From NCBI GenBank assembly GCA_029212845.1, contig JARGPD010000006.1, positions 5,799 to 60,989 on the forward strand: a DNA stretch of 55,191 bases, written 5' to 3'. The notes below the pieces were generated by a model. The model saw only the letters and a list, made by a program, of their open reading frames with translations. It was not told the origin of the DNA and made no database searches. The position numbers and the translations under genes were made by a program. Source of the DNA: Planctomycetota bacterium (lineage in GTDB: Bacteria > Planctomycetota > UBA1135 > GCA-002686595). Below are positions 17,253 to 27,145 of the stretch, piece by piece (the stretch's first letter is position 1; each line of letters begins with the position of its first letter).

Positions 17253-19316
17253 ATGATGTACAAGCTCCTCTCCTTCGTAGCACTGACCGCCTTCGGTGCC
17301 TTCACCCTCTCACCTGCCGCGGCTGCACACGGCGGGACCTACCGAGGCCCCGGGGACATCGTGCCTCCCGGCGGCTTCCCTGGTGGCGGCAACGGCGGCA
17401 ACCCCGTCACCCCGGCAACACCGGGTGGCGGCTCACCGGGTAACCCCAACTCGCCGAACGGGCCTGGGCCGATCACCCCCGGTACCGGACCCGGGATCAA
17501 TCCCGGTGGAGGCGCAGCCAACACACCTGGGATCGACATGACGGCGGACCTGACCGAGTGGTCCTACTGGTGGGAGTTCAACAAGGCCGGCTACCTGAAC
17601 CTGCGGGACAACCTGCGGGGCAAGGTCGTCGACACGGGGACCGCTGACTGGTTCCTGGGCAAGAACACCCAGAAGCAGGACCTGGATCGGCGCGCGCCAC
17701 GCAAGGAGGACATCGACCAGCTGGTGGTGCCCGCGCTGCTCGAAGCCCTGCACACCGAGACCCACAACGACATCATCACGGGCTGCCTGATGGCCCTCGC
17801 CAAGATCGGGGACAAGACCGGTGAGGACGGCAGCTCCCGATTCCAGGAGGAGTTCGTCGCGTTCCTCTCTGACTCGAACCCTGAGATCCGGGAGACGGCC
17901 GCCCTGGCCATCGGGATCCTTGGCAACGACTCGGGCCTCGACACGCTGAAAGCCCTCGCGATGGACGACCCCACCGGGCGCGAGCTGGTCGGTGGCAGGG
18001 AGGTCGACCGGCGGACGCGCACCTTCGCCACCTTCGGTCTGGGCATGATCGCGCGGCAGAGCGCCCACGACGTCGTGCGCGCGGACGTCTTCGCGACCTT
18101 GACGGGCTTGCTGGATGGCCAGTCCAGCGCGACCCGCGACATCGAAGTCGCCTGCATCAACGCCCTCGGACTGTTCCAGATGGACACGATCGGCGGGACC
18201 GTCGAGACCGAAGGCGGGGGCGAGTCCGCCAGCCTCCACGCCCAGGCCGAGTACCTGCTGGGCTTCCTACGGGACGAAGGTCGGAGCGACTACTCCCGGG
18301 CCCACTGCCCGGCCGCCCTCGCGCGCATGTTCGAGGCCCGTGGTTCGGACCTCGGGGAGCTCTGGCGCGAGCGCATCCTGCAGGCCCTGCTCGAGGGAGT
18401 GAAGGACCGCGACCTGGACAAGCAGGTGCAGCGCGGCATGGTCCTCGCGATGGGTCAGCTCGCGGACTGCGACTCCGACGAGGTCGACCGCGCCAGCCGC
18501 GAGTTCTTGACCAAGGGGCTGCGCAACGTGACCGACCAGCAGACCCGCCGCTTCGGTCTGGTCTCGATGGCCCAGCTCGTGGCGAACCCGGCCAAGGATG
18601 ACAGCGGTCTGCGACCGGTCGTGGGCGAGATCCTGCGCCAGCTCGCGGGCAACCGCAATGGAGCCCGTGAGTGGGCGGCGATCTCCGTCGGACTGATCGG
18701 CAACGAGGCACCTGACGAGCTCAGCCCGGACCTGGTGCACGCCCTGAAGATGGGTCTCGAGGAGCAGCGCGGACCGCGCGTCAGCGCCTATGCCATCGGC
18801 GCAGGCTTGACGGGCTCCGAGGAGTTCACCGAGCCCCTGCTCGAGCAGCTCGACAAGATCCGGGATGACACCGCGCGCGGGTACATCTGCGTGGCCCTGG
18901 GGATGATCGGCGACCCGACCGCGATCCGGACGATCCAAGAGGTGATCGCGGACTCGACCTACCGTGGTGCGTTGATGCAGCAAGCCGCCGTGGGCCTGGG
19001 CCTCTTGGGTGGCTACGAGTCCTCGGCACTGTTGGTCGACACCTTGGTGGCGTCCAAGTCCCTTGCGGTGAAGGCCAGCATGGCCAATGCCCTGGGCTTG
19101 ATCGGCGACCGCCGGTCCCTCGAGCCGCTGGTCGCCCTCTTGAGCACGAAGGAGCAGCCCGACCTGGCCCGTGGTCTAGCGGCAGCAGCCTTGGGCAACA
19201 TCTGCTCGGGCAGCATGCTGCCCTGGAACGAGCCCCTGGCGCGCAACATCAACTACCGCGCCGCGACCGAGACCCTGACCGGGCTCGGTGGCCGGGGGAT
19301 CCTGGACATCCTCTAG
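17253..19316 (+). CDS. Secreted HEAT-repeat protein, paralogue 2
   Basis: Signal peptide MMYKLLSFVALTAFGAFTLSPAAAAHGGTYRGPGD; Gly/Pro-rich linker; DLTEWSYWWEFNKAG; HEAT-like repeats; C-terminus GRGILDIL*. Confidence 0.85.
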   Translation: MMYKLLSFVALTAFGAFTLSPAAAAHGGTYRGPGDIVPPGGFPGGGNGGNPVTPATPGGGSPGNPNSPNGPGPITPGTGPGINPGGGAANTPGIDMTADLTEWSYWWEFNKAGYLNLRDNLRGKVVDTGTADWFLGKNTQKQDLDRRAPRKEDIDQLVVPALLEALHTETHNDIITGCLMALAKIGDKTGEDGSSRFQEEFVAFLSDSNPEIRETAALAIGILGNDSGLDTLKALAMDDPTGRELVGGREVDRRTRTFATFGLGMIARQSAHDVVRADVFATLTGLLDGQSSATRDIEVACINALGLFQMDTIGGTVETEGGGESASLHAQAEYLLGFLRDEGRSDYSRAHCPAALARMFEARGSDLGELWRERILQALLEGVKDRDLDKQVQRGMVLAMGQLADCDSDEVDRASREFLTKGLRNVTDQQTRRFGLVSMAQLVANPAKDDSGLRPVVGEILRQLAGNRNGAREWAAISVGLIGNEAPDELSPDLVHALKMGLEEQRGPRVSAYAIGAGLTGSEEFTEPLLEQLDKIRDDTARGYICVALGMIGDPTAIRTIQEVIADSTYRGALMQQAAVGLGLLGGYESSALLVDTLVASKSLAVKASMANALGLIGDRRSLEPLVALLSTKEQPDLARGLAAAALGNICSGSMLPWNEPLARNINYRAATETLTGLGGRGILDIL

Positions 19317-19333
19317 GGACTCGGATCTTCCTC

Positions 19334-19374
19334 GGAGCCGCGGTTTCCGCCCAACCAGCGGGGACCGCGGCTCC
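19334..19374 (+). terminator. Probable terminator hairpin after HEAT paralogue 2
   Basis: GGAGCCGCGGT (19334-19344) / ACCGCGGCTCC (19364-19374), 11-bp perfect stem shortly after the stop codon. Confidence 0.55.
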
Positions 19375-19419
19375 ATGCCGTGACTTTCCAGAAGGCTGGC
19401 CCTAGGGTGGTCAAACCCC

Positions 19420-21435
19420 ATGTCGACGCCCAATCTCCTCCGGGTCCTGCTGACCCTGACGCTCTCGCTCTGCCTTGGCGTGGCCGCCTCAGCAGCACCC
19501 CACGGCACCTTCTTCAAGCCGCCGCCGGAGATCCCTCCCAAGGTGGACCCGGGGCCCTCGGCACCGGCTCCTCCACCGCCAGTCATCCCCGGGCAGCCCG
19601 CCGGTGGCGGGAACCAGCCTGCGACGCCCGGCGCAAATCCCCAGACGCCGGTCGGCCTCGGCGTCCCCGGGACCCCGGACTCGATGAGCAGCGTCGATCT
19701 GACCCACTGGTCCTACTGGTGGTACTTCAACCGCGAGAGCCTGTTGAACATGCGCGTGCGCTTGATGGCTTCGATGGCGGTGACCGGCGGAGCGCCTGGT
19801 GGCATCCGTCCCCAGCTGCTGCCCAGCCAGGGGGTCGTCGAGCAGGTCGTGCTACCGAGCCTCTTCAAGGCGATCGAGAACGCCAGCTACGACGGCGTGG
19901 TCTCCGCGGCGGCGATCGCCCTGGGCCGCTCGAGCAGTAGCCAGCAGCGACGAATCGCCGAGGCTCTCGACGAGCTCGTGGCCTCGCGCGACCCACAGGT
20001 CCGCGAGGCGGCCCTGCTCGCCCGGGGGCTGCTCGGAGAGCTCGGCGGCGCAAACCTCCTGATCGGCGTGCTCGAGGGCAGCGATGCGGTCAAGAAGCAG
20101 CTGGGTCGCAAGCCCGACGACCGGATGCGGTCCTTCGCTGCCTTCGGCTTGGCCCTGCTGGCCGAGGAGAGCCCGATCCAGGAGGTGCGGCGCATGGCGC
20201 TCTTGCACCTCATGCGGGTCCTGCCCGACCAGCGCGAGTCCCGCGACCTGCGGGTCGCCGTGGCTGTCTCGATGGGCTCGATGACCATCCCCTGGGGCGC
20301 TCCCGGAGCGGCGGCTTCGGACGACGGCGCCCTGCGCGGTCGCGAAGACCTCGTGCGGGTGCTGCTCGAGCTCCAGGCCGAGGAAAAGGAGGACATCGTC
20401 CGCGCCCACGTGATCGTGGCCCTTGGTGAGCTCTTCGAGGATGGCGGGGCCCCCGAGGGCCTGCGCACGGAGGTCGTCAAGACCCTGATCAAGGCCCTCG
20501 ACAAGCGCGTCGGGCCCGATGTACGAACCAGCGTCCTGATGTCCCTGGGCCACATTGGCTCCGCCTGGGGGGGTGAGGCCGATGAGCTGTGCCGGGCATT
20601 CCTGGCCGAGCAGTCCCTGGAACTTCGGGACTTCCATGGTCGCCACATGGCCCTGATGGCCTATGCAGAGGTCTCGAGCCGCAGCAGCGGTCCGGCACCC
20701 CCACCGGCGGTCACCCGACACCTCTTCGAGCGGGCCATCGTCGATCGCCTCGCGGACGCTAGCGAGGTCGAGACCGCGTGGCTCTGCCTCGCGGCCGCCG
20801 CCTATGGTGCCCGCTGCCAGCAGCGCGGGATCGAGATCACCCCTGGCCTACGGATGGCTCTCGTGACGACCATCTCGGACCGGGGCTCCGCCGACCGCCT
20901 CTCGACGGCGGCCCTGGCACTCGGACTCTCCGGCTGCACCTCGACGGCCGACGAGCTCGTGTCCCTGCTGGGTCGCACGGGCAACCCGTCGGTGCGCGGC
21001 TACACGGCGCTGTCGCTCGGGCTCATGCGCCATGAGGAGTCGACCGACAAGCTCGAGTTGCTGCTCCATGACAACCGCTACCAGGCGGAAGCCCTCGAGC
21101 ACACCGCCATGGGGCTCGCGCTGCTCAACCGCTCGAAGGCCAACGAGGAGCTCAGGTCCCTCTTGAGCAGTGCGCGCAGTCAGACCCTAGCTGGCGGGAT
21201 CGCCGTGGCCATCGGACGCATCTCCGACCCGGCAGCGACCGACTACCTCGCTGCCTACGTTGCGAGCAAGGACACCAGCGGGGTGCTGCGCTCATTCTGC
21301 ACGGTAGCGCTGGGCCTGCTCGCGGACCCCAGGGACCTGCCCTGGCGCGTGCACCTCTCCGAAGGCGTGAACTACGCGGCCTGGTCGCCGAGCCTGTTCG
21401 ACGTCACCGGCAGCGGCGTGCTCAACATCCTCTGA
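19420..21435 (+). CDS. Secreted HEAT-repeat protein, paralogue 3
   Basis: Signal peptide MSTPNLLRVLLTLTLSLCLGVAASAAPHGTFFKPPPE; Pro-rich linker; DLTHWSYWWYFNRES; HEAT-like repeats; C-terminus GSGVLNIL*. Confidence 0.85.
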   Translation: MSTPNLLRVLLTLTLSLCLGVAASAAPHGTFFKPPPEIPPKVDPGPSAPAPPPPVIPGQPAGGGNQPATPGANPQTPVGLGVPGTPDSMSSVDLTHWSYWWYFNRESLLNMRVRLMASMAVTGGAPGGIRPQLLPSQGVVEQVVLPSLFKAIENASYDGVVSAAAIALGRSSSSQQRRIAEALDELVASRDPQVREAALLARGLLGELGGANLLIGVLEGSDAVKKQLGRKPDDRMRSFAAFGLALLAEESPIQEVRRMALLHLMRVLPDQRESRDLRVAVAVSMGSMTIPWGAPGAAASDDGALRGREDLVRVLLELQAEEKEDIVRAHVIVALGELFEDGGAPEGLRTEVVKTLIKALDKRVGPDVRTSVLMSLGHIGSAWGGEADELCRAFLAEQSLELRDFHGRHMALMAYAEVSSRSSGPAPPPAVTRHLFERAIVDRLADASEVETAWLCLAAAAYGARCQQRGIEITPGLRMALVTTISDRGSADRLSTAALALGLSGCTSTADELVSLLGRTGNPSVRGYTALSLGLMRHEESTDKLELLLHDNRYQAEALEHTAMGLALLNRSKANEELRSLLSSARSQTLAGGIAVAIGRISDPAATDYLAAYVASKDTSGVLRSFCTVALGLLADPRDLPWRVHLSEGVNYAAWSPSLFDVTGSGVLNIL

Positions 21436-21448
21436 GCAGGCGGGCGAC

Positions 21449-21970
21449 TCAGGCGACGGACGACTGCCGACGGAACCCGCGCCCCAGCAGGCCAAGGGCC
21501 GCGAGCCCGACCAGTCCCGAGGTCCACTTGGCACGGACCAGGGCAGCCTGGGCACCCGCAGCTCGGCCTTCGAAGTCCTCGAGGTAGACCTCCAAGTCGG
21601 CGGCGTGGGCACGCCAGCCTGGCTGGGCCTGAGGTCCCAGGTCGACGATCGCGAGCTCGAGCTTGGCGAGCAGGTCCCGGCCCGTGGTCGTGTCCCCCAC
21701 CCAGGTCGCCGCGGCGACCCCGCGTGAGAAGGTCAGCGCCGAGGAGTCGCCCCCATCGATCGCCGCGAGGGCCCGCTCGAGGGCGGCGTCGTAGCTGCGC
21801 GCGAGGTACAGCACGTTGGCTTGGCTCGCATCCCGGGCGACCTCGTTCGCGATGCTGCGGCTCGCGGCCATCGCCTGGCCGAACAGGCCCTGGTCGAGGG
21901 CAGCTTGGACCTCAGCGTCGGTGGTTGCAGACTGAAGGCTCGCGCAGGCGAGCAGGGCGAACGCGATCAT
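21449..21970 (-). CDS. Hypothetical secreted/membrane protein with C-terminal TM segment
   Basis: N-terminal signal (MIAFALLACASLQS), helical body, C-terminal GLVGLAALGLLGRGFRR; ATGA overlap with the upstream spermidine-synthase-like gene. Confidence 0.6.
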   Translation of the reverse strand: MIAFALLACASLQSATTDAEVQAALDQGLFGQAMAASRSIANEVARDASQANVLYLARSYDAALERALAAIDGGDSSALTFSRGVAAATWVGDTTTGRDLLAKLELAIVDLGPQAQPGWRAHAADLEVYLEDFEGRAAGAQAALVRAKWTSGLVGLAALGLLGRGFRRQSSVA

Positions 21971-23592
21971 CGCGCCAGGTTCCTACGTGCCAGGCTGTGC
22001 TCGACCGAGCGCTGCTGCAGGGCCTCGACGGGCGCATGGTTGTCCGTGAGCAGGTTCTCGAAGGGCGCGTCGGCCTCGAGCCAGTCCCACTGGCCGCGCA
22101 CCTCGCGCCCGCGCACGATGCGCTGGAGCTCCGCCGGCAGCGCGTACCAGGCCTCGTCGGTCGGGACGGGGGGGCGCGCCTCGCGGCGTGAGGTGAGCAT
22201 CAGGTTGCGGGTCCCTGGCACCCGCAAGAGCAGCACGGGGGACTGCATGGCGCGGGCCAGGGTGCCGGCTACGGCGCGCACCAGGGGGTCGCGGGTGTCG
22301 GCGCCGCCGACATTGACCTGGCACCAGCCGCCAGGCGCGAGGCGCTCGCGCACCTCCTGGAAGAACTCGAGGGTGACCAGGTGCGCGGGCAGCTCGACCT
22401 GGTTGGCGTAGGCATCGACGAGCACCTGGTCGAAGGGCCCGGACAGGCAGCGCAGGGCAGCGCGCCCGTCCAGGTCGGAGATTAGGAGGTCGTCGGGACC
22501 CTGCTCGAGGTCCATGTGCAAGGACCCGAGCCGGACGACCTCGGGATCGAGCTCGACCCCGGTGAAGGCCAGGGACGTGCCCGCTGCAAGGCTGCCCTCG
22601 AGCACGCGCTTGGCGGTCCCGGCTCCCATGCCGATGCAGAGGGTCGACCAGGTGGTGAGCGGTCCCTGTTCGCGGGCGGCCCAGGCTGGCGGCAGGGCGA
22701 AGTCGTTGTAGTAGTAGTCCCCGTCCAGCAGGCCGAGCTTGGGCTGCCACACCGACTGGTAGGAGTTCGTCGACTCGTTGACCGCCAGGAAGCGCACCCC
22801 CTGGTCGAGTTCCTCGACCACGCGCACACGCTGGTAGGGCGACTCGGCCGTGGCGAGCTGCCTGAAGCCCGCGGGGAGTGCGCGCGAGGCCGGGGACAGC
22901 ACGGCGCCGAAAAGGGCCACAAGCAGCAGGCCGAGCTGGGGCTTGCCGAGGGAGGCCCGCACAGCGCTGATCGAGACCAGGGCAAGGACCAGGGCACCGG
23001 CGGCGAGCAGTAGGGTCCCGCGCAGGCCCAGCTCGGGGACGGCCCAGTGGCTCGTGCCGAACACACCGATCAAGCTCCCGAGCGTCGATGCGAACAGGGC
23101 GCGGCCACCGGCCTCTCCGGCTCCGAGACCGGAGCGTCCGAGCAGCTCGACGACCAGCGGGCCGACGCAGCCGAGGATGGCGGACGCGGGGAGGAACAGG
23201 CACAGGGAGCTGGCCAGGCTGCCCCAGCGGAAGACGGACGAGGCCTGCTCGATGTCGAGCTCGGCGGGCAGGAAGAGCTCCGCGATGGGCCCAGCAAGGA
23301 AGGGCAGCCAGGCCGTGGCCACCGCGGCGAGTGCGAGCACCTTGGCCAAGGAACCGGCCGGGTCCGGGCCGCGGGAGGCGCGACCGCCGAAGAGGTAGCC
23401 GATCGACAGGCCGAGCAGCACGACGGCGATGACGTTGCTCCAGACCGGGAGGCTGGTGCCGAACCAGGGCGCAAGTAGCCGCACCGCGGACAGCTCAATG
23501 CACATCACGGCCGCCCCCGAGAGGGCAGCCGTGATCAGGAGCAGGGTCGCCTTCGACCCGGGCTCAGTCCGTGCCGGCGTCGGGGAGGTCAT
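21967..23592 (-). CDS. Membrane-fused spermidine synthase-like protein
   Basis: N-terminal TM domain (ALSGAAVMCIELSAVRLLAPWFGTSLPVWSNVIAVVLLGLSIGYLFGG) plus Rossmann methyltransferase-like GMGAGTAKRVLEGS...FTGVELDPEVVRLG...DQVLVDAYAN. Confidence 0.8.
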   Translation of the reverse strand: MTSPTPARTEPGSKATLLLITAALSGAAVMCIELSAVRLLAPWFGTSLPVWSNVIAVVLLGLSIGYLFGGRASRGPDPAGSLAKVLALAAVATAWLPFLAGPIAELFLPAELDIEQASSVFRWGSLASSLCLFLPASAILGCVGPLVVELLGRSGLGAGEAGGRALFASTLGSLIGVFGTSHWAVPELGLRGTLLLAAGALVLALVSISAVRASLGKPQLGLLLVALFGAVLSPASRALPAGFRQLATAESPYQRVRVVEELDQGVRFLAVNESTNSYQSVWQPKLGLLDGDYYYNDFALPPAWAAREQGPLTTWSTLCIGMGAGTAKRVLEGSLAAGTSLAFTGVELDPEVVRLGSLHMDLEQGPDDLLISDLDGRAALRCLSGPFDQVLVDAYANQVELPAHLVTLEFFQEVRERLAPGGWCQVNVGGADTRDPLVRAVAGTLARAMQSPVLLLRVPGTRNLMLTSRREARPPVPTDEAWYALPAELQRIVRGREVRGQWDWLEADAPFENLLTDNHAPVEALQQRSVEHSLARRNLAR

Positions 23593-24799
23593 AGCCCTTG
23601 GCGGCCGTGTAGATCCGCGACGCGTCGTTCGAGAGGAAGTAGCGGTCGAGGGCGATGGTCAGGTTGCGCTTGAACGTGTCCTTGTGCTCGACTCCGTTAC
23701 AGATGACGGTGACCTCGCGGGACAGGTCGACGAGCGCATCGTTGAACCACAGGTTCGCGGTCGAGATGCCCTTGGAGGTGATCGCAATCACGTTCTTCTC
23801 GCGGTCGATCGTGGCGGTCAGCTCGGGGTTCTCCGCGGGGTCGAAGCCGTCGGCCCTCAGCCAGTAGCAGTCGCCGAAGGGCGTGGTGGGTGCAAAGGTG
23901 ATGCTGCTCGGGTTCGCGTCGCGCACGGTGGACTCGATCCACTTCTGCAGGTCGTCGAGGTTGCCCCCCGGGTCGACGGTCATGTTGTCGTAGCCGAGCT
24001 CCTTGGCGCCGTCGGTGAACTCCGTGACCTTCGAGCCGCCACCGGAGAAGTAGCAGGGCAGGTTGCGGAAGTTCTTGGGGGAGGTGTCGCCGAGCTCGCC
24101 GGAGCGACCGATCACACCGGCGAAGGTGAACGGGAACATCTCGGCGATCTCCCCCGCGGCTGCGACACCGGCTCCGCGGCCAGCGAGGAAGATGCGGTCG
24201 GGATCGATGGCGTAGTTGTCGCGCAGGTGGCGGATGCCAAACATGACGGTGCCGAGGCCACCGGTCCGCTCGGTCCAGGTCGAGACGTCCTCAGGCATCT
24301 GCAAGGAGGCTAGGATCACCGAGTCGCGCAGGCCCGGGTGGTTCCACTCCTCGTCCAAGTGACGGGCGCGGTCCTCGCCCTCGTCGGGGATGCACAGCAC
24401 CAGGGGCAAGGCGCCCTTGTTGGACTTGTAGGACTTGGGCAGGTGCACGCTGTAGGCAAGCTGCAGGCCGCGGATCTCCTCCTCGACGTCGAAGACCTTG
24501 CCGGTCTTGGGTCGACCGCTGTAGGTGATGGAAGCGGTGAAGGCAGCCGAGAGGTCGTCGTGCAGGCCGAGCAGGTCGACCTCAGACTTCTTGCTGAGCT
24601 TCTTGTTGAGCTTGGCGATCGCCTCGCCGACCTCGGCCTTGGCGGCCGCGATGCCTTCCTTCTCGGCGACGGCCGTGTAGTAGGCACCGATCTTCTTGCC
24701 CAGGGTCTCGTGATCCTTCTCCTTGAGGAGAAGCTCACGCGGGGTGGCGGCCGCAGCCAGGGCGGCGGCCATCAGGAGGAGTCCGAATCGACGGGTCAT
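23564..24799 (-). CDS. Secreted alpha/beta-hydrolase (esterase-like) protein
   Basis: Signal peptide MTRRFGLLLMAAALAAAAT; LPLVLCIPDEGEDRARHLDEEW; DPDRIFLAGRGAGVAAAGEIAEMFPFTFAGVIGRSGE. The usual GxSxG appears as GRGAG, so catalysis is uncertain. Confidence 0.6.
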   Translation of the reverse strand: MTRRFGLLLMAAALAAAATPRELLLKEKDHETLGKKIGAYYTAVAEKEGIAAAKAEVGEAIAKLNKKLSKKSEVDLLGLHDDLSAAFTASITYSGRPKTGKVFDVEEEIRGLQLAYSVHLPKSYKSNKGALPLVLCIPDEGEDRARHLDEEWNHPGLRDSVILASLQMPEDVSTWTERTGGLGTVMFGIRHLRDNYAIDPDRIFLAGRGAGVAAAGEIAEMFPFTFAGVIGRSGELGDTSPKNFRNLPCYFSGGGSKVTEFTDGAKELGYDNMTVDPGGNLDDLQKWIESTVRDANPSSITFAPTTPFGDCYWLRADGFDPAENPELTATIDREKNVIAITSKGISTANLWFNDALVDLSREVTVICNGVEHKDTFKRNLTIALDRYFLSNDASRIYTAAKGYDLPDAGTD

Positions 24800-24807
24800 G
24801 GTTCTTG

Positions 24808-25440
24808 TCAGTCTCGGGGCTGGGGGGCGGAGAGGAGCGCGAGGCCCCATCCCCGTAGGGCCCAAGGATGGTCAGGGGTACGGTTCAGCGCGGCTCGAAA
24901 GCCACTCTTCGCGCGGTGGAGATTGTGCCCGGCGAGGTCTTCCCGCGCCAGGATTGCCGTGGCGTCGGCGCTGCCGAGGCCCATGGCGCGCCCGAAGGCG
25001 GCCCATGCTGGGCCCCTGCGACCGTCGCCGAGGGCGAAGATGGCGCGCTGGTTCCAGAGGTTGACGCGGTCGCCAGGACCAGCGCTCGCCAGAAGGGCCT
25101 CGAGGAGCGCGTCTGCGCCCGCGGAGTCGCCGGAGCGGTGGCGGGTCACCGCGAGGTTGTAGCCGCTCCAGATAGCTCCCACGCGCTCGTGGAGGGGCTC
25201 CTGGATCGCCAGGGCGAGCTCGAGCTCGAGGGCGTCCGCGGCCCGCGTGGCGGCCTCGTAAGCAAGACGTTGGGAATCACCATCCAGCTCGCCTTGAGAG
25301 GACCGCAAGAGCTCGGCGACCAGGGCCCCGCGCTCGGGACCCGGAGCCAGGGCGGCCGCCTCGGCCCAGCCCTCCCCCACCAGGTCGGTGCCGGGAGCGC
25401 CAAGGGCCGCGAGGGCGAGGCAGGCGGCGAGGGTCGTCAT
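24808..25440 (-). CDS. Secreted TPR-like hypothetical protein
   Basis: MTTLAACLALAALGAPG signal; tetratricopeptide-like helices ending DHPWALRGWGLALL; ATGA overlap with purM. Confidence 0.6.
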   Translation of the reverse strand: MTTLAACLALAALGAPGTDLVGEGWAEAAALAPGPERGALVAELLRSSQGELDGDSQRLAYEAATRAADALELELALAIQEPLHERVGAIWSGYNLAVTRHRSGDSAGADALLEALLASAGPGDRVNLWNQRAIFALGDGRRGPAWAAFGRAMGLGSADATAILAREDLAGHNLHRAKSGFRAALNRTPDHPWALRGWGLALLSAPQPRD

Positions 25441-26474
25441 CCCTCGAAGCGCACGTCTCCCGTGCCGGCCACGAGGCGACCGATCGTCCAGGGCGCTTGG
25501 CCGCTCGCGCGCAGCAGCTCGGCGGCGCGCTCGGCGTCCTCGGGGGCGACGGCGATCACCAGGCCGACGCCCATGTTGAAGGCGCGGAAGGACTCCTCGC
25601 GCTCGATCCCACCGCCCTCGACGAGCAGGCGGAAGAGGCCCGGGACCTCCCACGTGCTGCGGTCGATGATCGCATCGGTGTCGGTCAGCATGCGGTTGAC
25701 GTTGCCGGGCAGGCCGCCGCCGGTGATGTGGGCCATGCCGGTGACGAGGCCCTCGTCGAGCAGCGGCCACATGGCGCCGAGGTAGGAGAGGTGCGGGGCC
25801 AGGAGCGCTTCGGTGATCGTCTTGCCGCCGAGCTCTTCCGGCTTCGCGTCGAGCGCGAGGCCGAGGCGCTCGAAGCAGACCTTGCGGGCGAGGGAGTAGC
25901 CGTTGGTGTGTAGGCCGGCCGAGGGCAGCGCCAGCAGCGTCTGGCCGGCGGCGACCTTGCTCCCGTCGAGCAGGCGCTCGCGCTGCACGGCCCCGACGAT
26001 GAAGCCGACCAGGTCGAAGTCACCCTCGGCGTACAGGCCGGGCATCTCGGCGGTCTCGCCGCCGAGCAGGGCCAGGCCGGACTCGCGGCAGGCCTCGGCG
26101 CAGCCACGGATCAGGTCGGAGACGACCACCGGGTCCAGCTTGCCGGTTCCGACGTAGTCCATGAAGAACAGCGGGCGGGCGCCTTGGACCAGGATGTCGT
26201 TGATGCAGTGGTTGACCAGGTCGCGACCGACCGTGTCGTGGATCCCGGCGCGCTTGGCGACGTCGAGCTTCGTGCCGACGCCATCGGCGCTCGACACGAG
26301 GATCGCGCCCTCGCCGAAGCCCATCTTGGCCATGTCGAAGAGGCCACCGAAGGCGCCTACGTCCCCGAGCACGCCCGGGGTGAACGAGGCGCGGATGGCC
26401 TCCTTCGAGCGCGCGAGGGCCTCGTCCTGTGCGTCGATGTCGACGCCGGCGTCCTTGTAGCTAAGAGAATCCAT
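25437..26474 (-). CDS. purM: Phosphoribosylformylglycinamidine cyclo-ligase (AIR synthetase)
   Basis: YKDAGVDIDAQDEAL..., LVSSADGVGTKLDVAKRAGIHDTVGRDLVNHCINDILVQGARPLFFMDYVGTGKL, GGETAEMPGLYAEGDFDLVGF, MAHITGGGLPGNVNRML. Confidence 0.96.
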   Translation of the reverse strand: MDSLSYKDAGVDIDAQDEALARSKEAIRASFTPGVLGDVGAFGGLFDMAKMGFGEGAILVSSADGVGTKLDVAKRAGIHDTVGRDLVNHCINDILVQGARPLFFMDYVGTGKLDPVVVSDLIRGCAEACRESGLALLGGETAEMPGLYAEGDFDLVGFIVGAVQRERLLDGSKVAAGQTLLALPSAGLHTNGYSLARKVCFERLGLALDAKPEELGGKTITEALLAPHLSYLGAMWPLLDEGLVTGMAHITGGGLPGNVNRMLTDTDAIIDRSTWEVPGLFRLLVEGGGIEREESFRAFNMGVGLVIAVAPEDAERAAELLRASGQAPWTIGRLVAGTGDVRFEG

Positions 26475-26502
26475 GGGCTCTTGGGTTCGGTGGGCGGGGG
26501 GA

Positions 26503-27051
26503 TCAGGGGTGGCGCGAGCCAGGCAAGGGCAGAGGATATCCGGCGCCCTTGGCCAGAGCTTCGAGGATCCTCCTGTTGTTGGGGAAGCCGAGGTCGGCCG
26601 GGAGGCCGTCCAGGGGGAAGTAGCGCGCCTCCAGGGCGTCGTCGGCGCCTCGGGGGATGGCGGTCGGGTCGTCGGGCCGGCAGAGGAACACGGCGACGTT
26701 GGCGGGCTTGCGCGGGTCGTCCGGCACGTGCAAGACGTCCAGCAGGCCCACCGGGGTCACCGCCAGGCCGGTCTCCTCGCGGGTCTCGCGTATGGCCGTC
26801 TCGGCGGGCGCTTCGTCGATCTCCTGGTAGCCCGCCGGCAGGGCCCAGCGGTCTTGGAAGGGCTGGATCGCGCGGCGCACCAAGAGGACCTCGCGGTCGT
26901 CGTTCAGGACCACCGCCGCGGCGGCGCCGGCGGGTCCGTGGAACAGGACGAAGCGGCAGGCCGTGCAGGCCTTGCGAGCGCGGCCACGGAGCGTGCGTTC
27001 GGCGAGCGGCGCGCCGCAGAGCGGACAGAAGCTGGCTTGGACTTGCCACAT
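26503..27051 (-). CDS. NUDIX hydrolase with N-terminal zinc ribbon
   Basis: CPLCGAPL...CTACRF zinc ribbon; Nudix box GYQEIDEAPAETAIRETREETGL. Confidence 0.92.
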   Translation of the reverse strand: MWQVQASFCPLCGAPLAERTLRGRARKACTACRFVLFHGPAGAAAAVVLNDDREVLLVRRAIQPFQDRWALPAGYQEIDEAPAETAIRETREETGLAVTPVGLLDVLHVPDDPRKPANVAVFLCRPDDPTAIPRGADDALEARYFPLDGLPADLGFPNNRRILEALAKGAGYPLPLPGSRHP

Positions 27052-27145
27052 GGATCTGGTGGGTCGGGTCGAGGTTCAACCCTGCAGCGATGGCACCCGC
27101 GCCTCGCGATCCACTAAGCTACCAGCCAAGGGCCAGCCCCACCCC

